Origin: Methanobacteriota archaeon
GTDB lineage: Archaea; Thermoplasmatota; Poseidoniia; Poseidoniales; Poseidoniaceae
Reading direction: 5' to 3'
NCBI GenBank assembly: GCA_002728035.1
Contig: PBUZ01000077.1
Location: 25,433 to 31,357, forward strand
DNA length: 5,925 bases
The notes beneath the pieces are model-generated. The model searched no databases, was not told where the DNA came from, and worked only from the letters and a program-made list of their open reading frames with translations. The translations under genes were made by a program, and so were the position numbers. This document shows, in pieces, positions 1 through 5,925 of the stretch. How positions within the stretch are numbered: the first letter of the stretch is position 1; every line of letters begins with the position of its first letter.

Positions 1-2579
1 GCTTTCAACCGTTGGATCGTTTCGTCTACACGGCGTTGAAGCAACATCTGATGGTTCGACCCGCTGTTGAGTGTCTCCTCGGCTTTCTCTTTCTTGCCAG
101 TGGCACTGACACGGAGCAAACTTGCTGCATGCATGCGTTCACGAAGGTGCTCTGGACTGGCCGCTTCAAGGGCATCCTGAGCGGTGTCCTTGTCTTCGAC
201 TGCACCAACCAGCGTGCGCTCGGCTGCATCAAGAGCCGAGAGGGCTTGCTGTGCCTGTACACGGATTTCGTCAAGTTTGCCCTCCAAGGCGGTGACGACG
301 TCACATGCTTTCTTGAACGTGGAAGAAACCTGCTTTTTCTCTGCCTGAAGTTCACGAAGTTCGGTGGCGTGGGCGTCATCGACGAGGGCGTTGATCTTGT
401 TTCGCAAATCTTGTTGATTCGTTCGAGCTTCACGAAGTGCTTCGTTGACCGTGGATTCCATCAATGCATATTTTGTGACTTCAGCCGTGTACTTCTCGAC
501 GTCTGAAGCCCCTTGAATGCGACCACCAAAGCCGATGGTCATCTTGCGCTGTGATCCACCAACCATGGCGCCGCCTGCCTCGGTCATGTCACCGCGAAGC
601 GTGACCAATCGAATGCCTCCCATGTATCGGCGAGCATAGGCCATGTTTTCGACGACCAAGGTGTTACGGAGCACAAATTTCACGGCGATGTCGATGCGTG
701 GGTCATAATCCAGCATTTCATGTGCAAAGCCAAGGACGCCTTCCTTTCGAAGCGTCATGGCCGCTTTTCCTGCTGCTCGTGTGCTGGAGAGTTTGTTCAA
801 CGGCAAGAACGTGGCGCGACCTGCTCGGTTTTCAGCGAGCCAACGAATGGCCCGAGCGGCATCTTCGTCGGTCTCAACAACCACCGAGGCCATGCCCGCA
901 CCGATCGCCGTGGCGAGGGCAACCTCGTGCGATGCATCCTTTGGCGCACACAATTCAGCGATGGTGCCAATGACGCCGGTGAGTTCCTCTCGGTCACGGG
1001 CACCGATGACGGCACTTGCACCGCCCGCCAGACCCTTTGCCCCAGACTTTTGTTCCATTTCGGCCTTCGCCAGGCTCAACGCCCGTTCTGCCTCTCGTAA
1101 CTTCACCTCAATGCGAGTGCGGTCTTCAGCCAGTTGGGCTTCAGCACGTTGTGATTCATGCAAGGCCCTGGCAAGCGATTCACGGTCGAATTCGGGCTTG
1201 CTCTCGTCCAATTCATCCAAGCGAAGGTCCAATTCACCCAGTGCGAGGCGAAGGGCTTCCGATTCTTCCTGTGCTGAGGCCAATTGATCGCCGAGTAAGT
1301 CCGCCTCAACGGCGATTCGGTCGACATCGGATTGCGCTTGGTTGCGTTGACCCTCATGAGATTTTACAACGGCTTCTGCGTCGACGAGGGCTTGGGTCAA
1401 ATCTGCATTCTTTTCACCTGCGGATTCCAAGGCCACGCGAACGAGGCGTTCCTCTTCCTGCGCCTCTTCAAGGGTTGCAAGCGCTTCACGCAATGCAGCA
1501 TTGGCAGCCTCTAAATCGGTGTTAAAGGCCTCAAGTTCGCTATTGGCTTCACTGAGTTGCTGTTCCACCTGTGCCCGCTCTTCTTCCTCCTCTTCCCCTT
1601 CCCTGGAGGCTTCAGCAATACGGTCGGTGTTGAGTTCAATGGCGACTTGGAGGGCCTGAATGGCTTGACCGAGTTCAGAAGTTTCTCCACCTGTGAGTTT
1701 GTTGATTTCGGCTTGAAGTTCAGCGATTTTGTCGTCCAATTCAAGCAGTTTCTTCTCGGTGACTTTGTGCTCGTCGAGCAGATCTTGACTTTCATCAAGG
1801 TATTTCTGTCGCTGCTCAATGTGGAACTGCAATTCGTTTTTCATCGTGGCGTATCGCGATTGGAGGAGCATGGCGTTGGTGAGTTGAATGGCATCCGTGA
1901 CCTCTTTGGCTTTCTGTGCCACATGCCGTTCCTTGGCGAGCGTGGACAGGCGTTCAAGTTGCTCCTTCTCGAGCATCCCAATACGTTCGAGGTAGCTCTC
2001 CACATGTTCTTTCTGCTTGTTTGCCTTGCGAATCTCATCGTCGTAGGAGGTCACGCCAGCAACATTATCGAGGACTTTCCTTCGTTCGTTTGCAGTCATT
2101 TTTGCCAAACTGGTAACATCGCCCTGAAGGACAATATTGTAACCGTCTGGCCTTGCATTTGCTGCACCGAGGAGGCGGTGGAAGACTTTCTGACTGCTCA
2201 GTTCACCGTTCAACTTGTAGGTGGTCACGGGGTTGTTGGATGCGGTTAAGCGCACGCTGCGAGACATGCGAATCTCTTCTTTGTCGAGTGGAAGACGCCG
2301 TCGCCCGTTGGTCATCACAGGGTTGGCAAAAACCAAGGTCACCGAGCATTCCCTCGCAGGTTTGGAGTTCTTGCCGCCGTTAAAGATGAGGTCGGCTGAA
2401 TTCTGTGCTCGAATCACACGATTTGATTTAGGGCCAAGGACGAATTGAATGGCATCACCACAATTGGATTTGCCAGATCCGTTTGGCCCAGTAATCGCTG
2501 TGAAACCACGATCGAGCGGTACGGTCACCTCGCCCTTGAACGATTTGAAATTCAACACTTCCAGTGACTTTAGGTACAT
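1..2579 (-). CDS. smc: Chromosome segregation protein SMC, N-terminal 859 residues (C-terminus beyond left edge)
   Basis: SMC ATPases form ring-shaped dimers with kleisin partners and organise and segregate the chromosome. The frame is open from an ATG at 2579 to the window edge with no stop. In order it shows an N-terminal ATPase half with Walker A GPNGSGKS at residues 31-38; the LIFNGG segment at 64-69; the Q-loop LQGDV at 151-155; a first coiled-coil arm at about 165-515, rich in Glu, Ala, Leu and Gln and with six consecutive Glu at 329-334; a hinge at about 524-685, with GTIAEL, GRATFLPLNK and the glycine signature AGGAMVGGS at 668-676; then the returning coiled coil to residue 859. The hinge separates it from Rad50/SbcC, which have a zinc hook. 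Prokaryotic SMCs are about 1,150-1,200 residues, so roughly 300 are missing, including the ABC signature and Walker B. The start is fixed by GAGGG just upstream. A downstream kleisin gene (scpA) would be expected beyond the left edge, which cannot be checked here. Confidence 0.96.
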   Translation of the reverse strand, partial: MYLKSLEVLNFKSFKGEVTVPLDRGFTAITGPNGSGKSNCGDAIQFVLGPKSNRVIRAQNSADLIFNGGKNSKPARECSVTLVFANPVMTNGRRRLPLDKEEIRMSRSVRLTASNNPVTTYKLNGELSSQKVFHRLLGAANARPDGYNIVLQGDVTSLAKMTANERRKVLDNVAGVTSYDDEIRKANKQKEHVESYLERIGMLEKEQLERLSTLAKERHVAQKAKEVTDAIQLTNAMLLQSRYATMKNELQFHIEQRQKYLDESQDLLDEHKVTEKKLLELDDKIAELQAEINKLTGGETSELGQAIQALQVAIELNTDRIAEASREGEEEEEERAQVEQQLSEANSELEAFNTDLEAANAALREALATLEEAQEEERLVRVALESAGEKNADLTQALVDAEAVVKSHEGQRNQAQSDVDRIAVEADLLGDQLASAQEESEALRLALGELDLRLDELDESKPEFDRESLARALHESQRAEAQLAEDRTRIEVKLREAERALSLAKAEMEQKSGAKGLAGGASAVIGARDREELTGVIGTIAELCAPKDASHEVALATAIGAGMASVVVETDEDAARAIRWLAENRAGRATFLPLNKLSSTRAAGKAAMTLRKEGVLGFAHEMLDYDPRIDIAVKFVLRNTLVVENMAYARRYMGGIRLVTLRGDMTEAGGAMVGGSQRKMTIGFGGRIQGASDVEKYTAEVTKYALMESTVNEALREARTNQQDLRNKINALVDDAHATELRELQAEKKQVSSTFKKACDVVTALEGKLDEIRVQAQQALSALDAAERTLVGAVEDKDTAQDALEAASPEHLRERMHAASLLRVSATGKKEKAEETLNSGSNHQMLLQRRVDETIQRLK

Positions 2580-2585
2580 CCCTAT

Positions 2586-2590
2586 CCCTC
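2586..2590 (-). promoter_or_regulatory. Shine-Dalgarno site of smc (GAGGG)
   Basis: On the minus strand the sequence reads GAGGGATAGGGATG, placing GAGG 7 nt before the smc ATG. The same GAGG with a 7-8 nt spacer precedes the chosen starts of the other two genes whose 5' ends are visible. This decides the SMC start and fits the family, because the protein then begins MYLKSLEVLNFKSF, as SMC proteins normally do. Confidence 0.75.
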
Positions 2591-2659
2591 AATGATGGAA
2601 CAAAAGCCCACCATGTTCTGAACACCCGTTCTTTACAGGTTTTAAACAATCCGAAGAAT

Positions 2660-2671
2660 CACTGCTCAGTG
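2660..2671. repeat. Short inverted repeat (5-bp arms, 2-nt centre) upstream of smc
   Basis: CACTG and CAGTG are perfect reverse complements separated by CT. The dyad lies 14 bp upstream of the TTTAAA element in the smc direction. It could be an operator half-site pair, but five-base arms occur often by chance and no second copy is visible in the window. Confidence 0.2.
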
Positions 2672-2711
2672 CAGCGGTTTTCAGGGGTCCAATCGCAACG
2701 CCAAAGCGGCT

Positions 2712-3482
2712 TCAAAACACGCCGTTATGATTGCATTTTGAACACCCTGCGCCCTCGCAATAAGGGCACGTGGCCATGACGAGCAATTTGCTCCTGCGTC
2801 GGCTCATCACCAAGCTTTGGTCGGCCTTCTGGAAACGTGAACGGGTCGCACGGTCAAGCGTTTTCTGATCGTGCTTTTCTGAAGTGAAGAAGGATTCACG
2901 AAACCTTCCTGCTTTCTCCCTGCGCCGTTCAAGTTTGTCGCGGGTTTGAACCAAGGCTTCAGCCTCCCAATATTTCGGCCCTCGAATCATCAAAACACCG
3001 ACGACGGCAAAGAGGATTTGGATGACCCACGCCTGCATAGGGATCGGCGATAAGTCCGCAAGCCCTTGTGAACTCGCAGAGGTCGGCAGCAGTGAAAAGC
3101 GGTCGAGGACGGCAAGCGCACACAACACAGAGCCCATGATGACACCGATTTTTCGCAACCGTTTGGCCCAAGCCTTGTTTTGGGGCAATTCAAAGCCGTA
3201 GACGAACAAAAACATGCCCTCCATGAGCATGAGGATGTCTGCACCCGTCCACTGACCGATTTCACCCAAACAATAGGAGGCTCCCGTATCCTTCAATTCG
3301 GCCTCTACCTTGCTGAACGAACACGTCGGCTCAAACATCAGCAAGGCATCCAGTTTGTAACCCTCAGCGCCATCAATGACTCTCGGGGCCACCGCCCCAA
3401 ATTGAACGTTGGCGATGACGAACACCATCATCGCCGCCCCCAAAAGCGTTAGGATTTTTCTCATCGAGAGTCCGAACGGCAT
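2712..3482 (-). CDS. Uncharacterised four-helix membrane protein with C-terminal four-cysteine zinc-binding motif
   Basis: I do not recognise this 256-residue protein. It has four hydrophobic segments: about 10-32 after a basic MRK start, 81-99, 112-132 and 149-167. A loop of about 50 residues between the first two carries Cys54 and Cys71, which would lie outside the cell if the N-terminus is inside and could form a disulfide. Residues 168-236 are a hydrophilic tail rich in Arg and Lys (for example LERRREK and SRRRSK), expected in the cytoplasm. The extreme C-terminus carries C239-x2-C242-x4-C247-x2-C250 (CPYCEGAGCSKC), which resembles half of a DnaJ-type zinc finger or a small zinc ribbon. 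The ATG at 3482 was chosen because GAGG lies 8 nt upstream. The frame stays open further upstream, and an ATG at 3614 would add 44 acidic residues but overlap nadB. Cytoplasmic RNA, DNA or protein contact by the tail is only inference. Confidence 0.8.
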   Translation of the reverse strand: MPFGLSMRKILTLLGAAMMVFVIANVQFGAVAPRVIDGAEGYKLDALLMFEPTCSFSKVEAELKDTGASYCLGEIGQWTGADILMLMEGMFLFVYGFELPQNKAWAKRLRKIGVIMGSVLCALAVLDRFSLLPTSASSQGLADLSPIPMQAWVIQILFAVVGVLMIRGPKYWEAEALVQTRDKLERRREKAGRFRESFFTSEKHDQKTLDRATRSRFQKADQSLVMSRRRSKLLVMATCPYCEGAGCSKCNHNGVF

Positions 3483-3490
3483 AGGAGTGT

Positions 3491-3494
3491 CCTC
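3491..3494 (-). promoter_or_regulatory. Shine-Dalgarno site deciding the start of the membrane protein gene
   Basis: The minus strand reads GCGAGGACACTCCTATG, with GAGG 8 nt before the ATG at 3482. The alternative in-frame ATG codons at 3614 and 3680 have no comparable purine-rich site upstream and would run into nadB. The site therefore favours the 256-residue form. Confidence 0.6.
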
Positions 3495-3594
3495 GCTTTT
3501 TCCAGCGACAACTGCTTCATAGTGCTTCCGTGAGAATGGTATGTCATCGCTTCCATCACCGTCAAGAAGGGGCGGTTCCAGCACCGTCCGAAGC

Positions 3595-3598
3595 GAGG
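3595..3598 (+). promoter_or_regulatory. Shine-Dalgarno site deciding the nadB GTG start
   Basis: The sequence reads GCGAGGTCGTCCTGTG, with GAGG 7 nt before the GTG at 3606. A second GTG at 3615 would start directly at the first beta strand and would be 16 nt from GAGG, which is too far. The upstream GTG gives MAHVVIIGSG, a normal beginning for a flavoprotein FAD-binding fold. Confidence 0.65.
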
Positions 3599-3605
3599 TC
3601 GTCCT

Positions 3606-5243
3606 GTGGCGCATGTGGTCATCATCGGAAGTGGCATTGCTGGCCTGTTTGCTGCTTGCCAACTGGCAGATGCCGGCCATGATGTGACGGTTGCCACCAA
3701 ACAGCGTACCAAAGATTCCTCAACCAATTGGGCCCAAGGCGGTATCGCAGCCATCCTTGACAAAACCAACACGGACGGTATGGAAGCCCACGTGCAAGAC
3801 ACCCTCACCTCGGGGGACGGTCAATGCGATGAAGACGTCGTCAGAAGCATCATCGCTGAGGCGGGCGAACGCATCAACGACCTGATCGCCATCGGTGTTA
3901 ACTTCGAACGTGAGGCTGACGGTTCGTTCTCGCTGGCTCAAGAAGGAGGGCATTCCTCAAAGCGGATTCTCCACGCAAAAGACGCCACTGGGAAAGAAAT
4001 CGAGCGAGCATTGTCCTCCTATGCAGAACAACACGATCGTATTACGCTGAGGCCCAACACACTGGCCATCGACCTGATTCAACGTGTGCACGGAGAGCCC
4101 TCGCAAGGTATTGCTGGGGCCTGGTGTCTTAACCAAACGACGAATCAAGTCATCACGTTGGAAGCGGATGCGGTTGTGCTGGCTACGGGGGGTGTTGGAC
4201 GACTTTGGAAACAAACAACCAACCCGAGCGTGGCCACTGGCGATGGTTTGGCAATGGCCTATAGAACGGGTGCTTGCATAGATAATCTCGCCTATATTCA
4301 ATTCCACCCAACCGCCCTTTACTCCCTATCACCTCGGCCGTTTCTCATCTCGGAGGCCCTACGGGGTGTCGGCGCCGTGTTGCTCGATGACAACGGCTTG
4401 GAGGCTTGGGAGCATGCATGCAACAACGCGGACCAGCGTTCAGAGCAACCTCCACTTCCAAACGAGTACTCATTCACGCTCTCGCACTCAGACCAGGGTT
4501 CCATGGCTACGCGAGATATCGTGGCCCGAGCCATCGATCAACAACTCAAGAAAACAGGGAAAACACACGTCCATTTGGTGACCTCTCACTTGAGTGAACT
4601 CAACTTGAAAGAAAAATTCCCGACCATTGCAAAGCGACTTGAGCAAGAGGGTTTGGAACTCGGCAATGACCCAATTCCGGTCGTCCCTGCCGCCCACTAC
4701 ATGGTTGGTGGCATTCGGGTCGATGAAATCGGCCAGGCATTCCTACGCACCAACAACAAGCCATTACCCCATCTGTATGCGATTGGAGAGGTCGCATCCA
4801 CGGGCATGCACGGAGCAAATCGATTGGCTTCCAACAGCTTGCTCGAAGCGGTGGTCTACGCGCACCGAGTCGCACAGCACCTCATTGAACAGCCCCCTGA
4901 ACCCTATGTTGGCAGCCACCCTGGATGGCGAGCAGACGGGCTCCACGAACTTCGGGAACATGCCCCGATCATCCACGACCGAAGCAGTTTGATTCAGACG
5001 ATGTCGCAAGAAGTTGGCATCGTTCGTTCAAATCAACGTCTTCGCCGAGCAAAGCGCAGACTCGAACTGCTTGAAAATGAGGTCGATCTTCTTTGGAAGG
5101 CTTCCTTACCTTCAAGAGAAATCGTTGAACTTCGCAACCTTGCACTCATTGGGAGGCTGGTGGTGGAAGACGCCCTGGAACAACGGCAAAACGCTGGCTT
5201 GCACTTCAACATCGATTTGGTCAAGCATGACAAGCACGAATGA
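3606..5243 (+). CDS. nadB: L-aspartate oxidase (NadB), complete, with an active-site-region insertion
   Basis: NadB is a cytoplasmic FAD enzyme that oxidises L-aspartate to iminoaspartate, which quinolinate synthase (NadA) then uses in de novo NAD synthesis. The 545-residue product (E. coli NadB is 540) has the FAD dinucleotide motif GSGIAGL at 8-14; the family signature STNWAQGGIAA at 39-49; EGGHSSKRILHA at 113-124; the second FAD segment VVLATGGVG at 190-198; QFHPTALY at 232-239; SEALRG at 249-254; RDIVARAI at 303-310; PAAHY at 361-365; and GANRLASNSLLE at 403-414, followed by the C-terminal three-helix domain. Residues matching E. coli E121, H244, E260, R290, H351 and R386 are present as E113, H234, E250, R303, H364 and R406. 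There is no covalent-flavin His, as in SdhA. Odd points are a segment about 23 residues longer than in E. coli between E250 and R303, and two replaced conserved acids (A229, V255). No nadA or nadC is in view. Confidence 0.94.
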   Translation: MAHVVIIGSGIAGLFAACQLADAGHDVTVATKQRTKDSSTNWAQGGIAAILDKTNTDGMEAHVQDTLTSGDGQCDEDVVRSIIAEAGERINDLIAIGVNFEREADGSFSLAQEGGHSSKRILHAKDATGKEIERALSSYAEQHDRITLRPNTLAIDLIQRVHGEPSQGIAGAWCLNQTTNQVITLEADAVVLATGGVGRLWKQTTNPSVATGDGLAMAYRTGACIDNLAYIQFHPTALYSLSPRPFLISEALRGVGAVLLDDNGLEAWEHACNNADQRSEQPPLPNEYSFTLSHSDQGSMATRDIVARAIDQQLKKTGKTHVHLVTSHLSELNLKEKFPTIAKRLEQEGLELGNDPIPVVPAAHYMVGGIRVDEIGQAFLRTNNKPLPHLYAIGEVASTGMHGANRLASNSLLEAVVYAHRVAQHLIEQPPEPYVGSHPGWRADGLHELREHAPIIHDRSSLIQTMSQEVGIVRSNQRLRRAKRRLELLENEVDLLWKASLPSREIVELRNLALIGRLVVEDALEQRQNAGLHFNIDLVKHDKHE

Positions 5244-5925
5244 GCGTAGCAAGCAATTGATTCAACGGCGCGGCGTAACCATGTTCTTCTGCCCGAAGAA
5301 CCACGGCTTGATTCAACGCATCAATTTCCGTACGTCGACCGGCTTTGATGTCCTGCAACATGCTGCAAGCATTCTCTTTTGTTTGTTCCAACACCTCTCG
5401 TAAACGCTGTTCAAACAATGCTTCGTCGGGGACGTTCACACGCTCCAATGCAGCAACTTGAGCGGCCTCACGGTACACCATCATGCAGGTTCCAAACAGA
5501 CCAGCCTCCAGAAGTTCCCCATTGAGCAACCCGGCAAGGGCCGCAATTGGGTTGATGGTAACGTTCAACAGAACTTTTTCCCAAATCATTGCCGCTGCAT
5601 CGTCGTTCACAGAAGGGGACAACCCCGCACTGTCAACGACATTGACCAATCGCTCGAGATGGACACCCGAAGGACCCAACGGAGGGATAGCCAAACCGAT
5701 CGTTCCTTGGCCAGCCCATGTCACATGCCCATCTGCTTCCATGAAGGCTCCGTGTGTGGTCACGGCAGCCATAACATGCTGGGGGCCAACCACACGGGAC
5801 AATGTTTCAACATGACCGAGTCCGTTTGTTAACGCCAGCACGATGCCGTCCTCGGTGAGCAAGGTCGTTGCCAAACGGGAAAGTTCGGGAACAACATGCG
5901 ATTTGCACGCGAGGACAACGATGTC
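5221..5925 (-). CDS. panE: 2-dehydropantoate 2-reductase (ketopantoate reductase), C-terminal 234 residues (N-terminus beyond right edge)
   Basis: PanE reduces ketopantoate to pantoate with NADPH in coenzyme A synthesis. The visible part starts inside the Rossmann domain at DIVVLACKSH. It has the TNGLG loop (Asn34 of the visible part, matching E. coli N98), then the C-terminal helical domain with EKVLLNVTINPIAAL. There, Lys117 matches catalytic K176, and Asn121 and Asn125 match N180 and N184. Near the end are Ser188 in SMLQDI and Glu200 in RRTEIDALN, matching S244 and E256. All the substrate and catalytic positions I can check are therefore intact. About 60-75 residues are missing, including the GxGxxG nucleotide-binding motif. 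The frame is open to the window edge, so no start can be given. The gene converges on nadB and overlaps its last 23 bp. Some ApbA/PanE relatives act on other 2-oxo acids, so specificity is inferred from residues only. Confidence 0.88.
   Translation of the reverse strand, partial: DIVVLACKSHVVPELSRLATTLLTEDGIVLALTNGLGHVETLSRVVGPQHVMAAVTTHGAFMEADGHVTWAGQGTIGLAIPPLGPSGVHLERLVNVVDSAGLSPSVNDDAAAMIWEKVLLNVTINPIAALAGLLNGELLEAGLFGTCMMVYREAAQVAALERVNVPDEALFEQRLREVLEQTKENACSMLQDIKAGRRTEIDALNQAVVLRAEEHGYAAPLNQLLATLIRACHA

Larger units (their letters stand above)
2580..2711 (-). promoter_or_regulatory. Non-coding gap upstream of smc with a possible TATA element at 2641-2646
   Basis: This 132 bp separates the stop of the membrane protein gene from smc. 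It contains TTTAAA at 2641-2646, inside GTTTAAAACC on the minus strand, about 60 bp before the smc ATG. If this is an archaeal TATA box, transcription would start near 2617 and give a leader of roughly 40 nt carrying the Shine-Dalgarno site. A short dyad, CACTG-CT-CAGTG, lies at 2660-2671, just upstream of it. There is no long T tract to suggest a strong terminator for the preceding gene, so read-through from that gene into smc is also possible. The TATA assignment rests on one hexamer only. Confidence 0.35.
3483..3605. promoter_or_regulatory. Divergent intergenic region between the membrane protein gene and nadB
   Basis: These 123 bp lie between two divergent starts and must hold both promoters if the chosen starts are right. 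No convincing TATA box or BRE is visible. The best weak candidate is GGTATGTC at 3538-3545, near the centre and about 60 bp from each start. The two ends are near mirror images: each carries AGCGAGG followed by a short pyrimidine-rich spacer ending in TCCT before the start codon. The minus-strand frame stays open across the whole region, so it could partly code for an N-terminal extension. Confidence 0.45.

Noticed and set aside
127..136. Palindrome GCATGCATGC, also present at 4412-4421
   Set aside because: Both copies lie inside well-supported coding sequence and are explained by ordinary codons. Two copies of a simple alternating motif are weak evidence for a site.
12..506. Plus-strand open frame of 164 codons
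   Set aside because: It is antisense to the returning coiled coil of smc, with no recognisable motif or ribosome binding site.
757..1287. Plus-strand open frame of 176 codons rich in Ser, Ala and Arg
   Set aside because: It is antisense to the smc hinge and coiled coil, with low-complexity composition produced by the codon bias of the real gene.
1578..1601. Purine/pyrimidine-biased run (CTC/TTC repeats on the plus strand)
   Set aside because: It encodes a glutamate run in the SMC coiled coil (residues 329-334), so it needs no separate explanation.
1557..2249. Plus-strand open frame of 230 codons, hydrophobic in places
   Set aside because: It lies fully antisense to the first coiled coil and ATPase half of smc. 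Its Phe/Leu-rich content is the mirror of Glu/Lys/Gln codons, and it has no family features.
1..2579. SMC-like ATPase as part of a defence system (Wadjet JetC, SbcC/Rad50 or RecN type)
   Set aside because: The N-terminal ATPase half, the Q-loop and especially the glycine-rich SMC hinge match housekeeping SMC, and no defence partner genes are adjacent.
3606..5243. Succinate dehydrogenase or fumarate reductase flavoprotein as an alternative to NadB
   Set aside because: The STNWAQGGIAA signature, the GANRLASNSLLE motif, the lack of the covalent-flavin histidine and the absence of iron-sulfur or membrane subunit genes all favour NadB.
5458..5832. Two overlapping plus-strand open frames opposite panE
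   Set aside because: The minus strand here encodes conserved ketopantoate reductase residues. The plus-strand products look like shadow translations.

Overview
The window holds four protein-coding genes and no RNA genes, mobile elements or CRISPR arrays that I can see. It looks like ordinary chromosome from an archaeon, most likely a euryarchaeote of the Thermoplasmatota/Poseidoniales (marine group II) type. That placement is inference. It rests on the archaeal flavour of the SMC N-terminus and hinge, moderate GC content, tight packing, and three starts sharing a GAGG Shine-Dalgarno 7-8 nt upstream. No lineage marker such as rRNA is present.

Layout from left to right. Positions 1-2579 (minus strand) are the N-terminal 859 residues of a chromosome segregation SMC ATPase whose C-terminal part lies beyond the left edge. 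Positions 2580-2711 are a short non-coding gap with the smc ribosome binding site and a possible TATA element. Positions 2712-3482 (minus) encode an unrecognised four-helix membrane protein with a basic tail and a compact four-cysteine zinc-binding motif at its extreme C-terminus. Positions 3483-3605 are a divergent intergenic region serving that gene and nadB. Positions 3606-5243 (plus) are a complete nadB (L-aspartate oxidase, first step of de novo NAD synthesis) with an unusual insertion in its active-site region. Positions 5221-5925 (minus) are the C-terminal 234 residues of a ketopantoate reductase (panE, coenzyme A synthesis), running off the right edge and overlapping the end of nadB by 23 bp.

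Two genes feed cofactor synthesis (NAD and CoA) and one maintains chromosome structure. They are on different strands and do not form one operon. The membrane protein gene and smc are on the same strand, 132 bp apart, and could share a transcript. I see no complete novel multi-gene system. The best candidates for undescribed biology are the zinc-motif membrane protein and the divergent insertion-bearing NadB.
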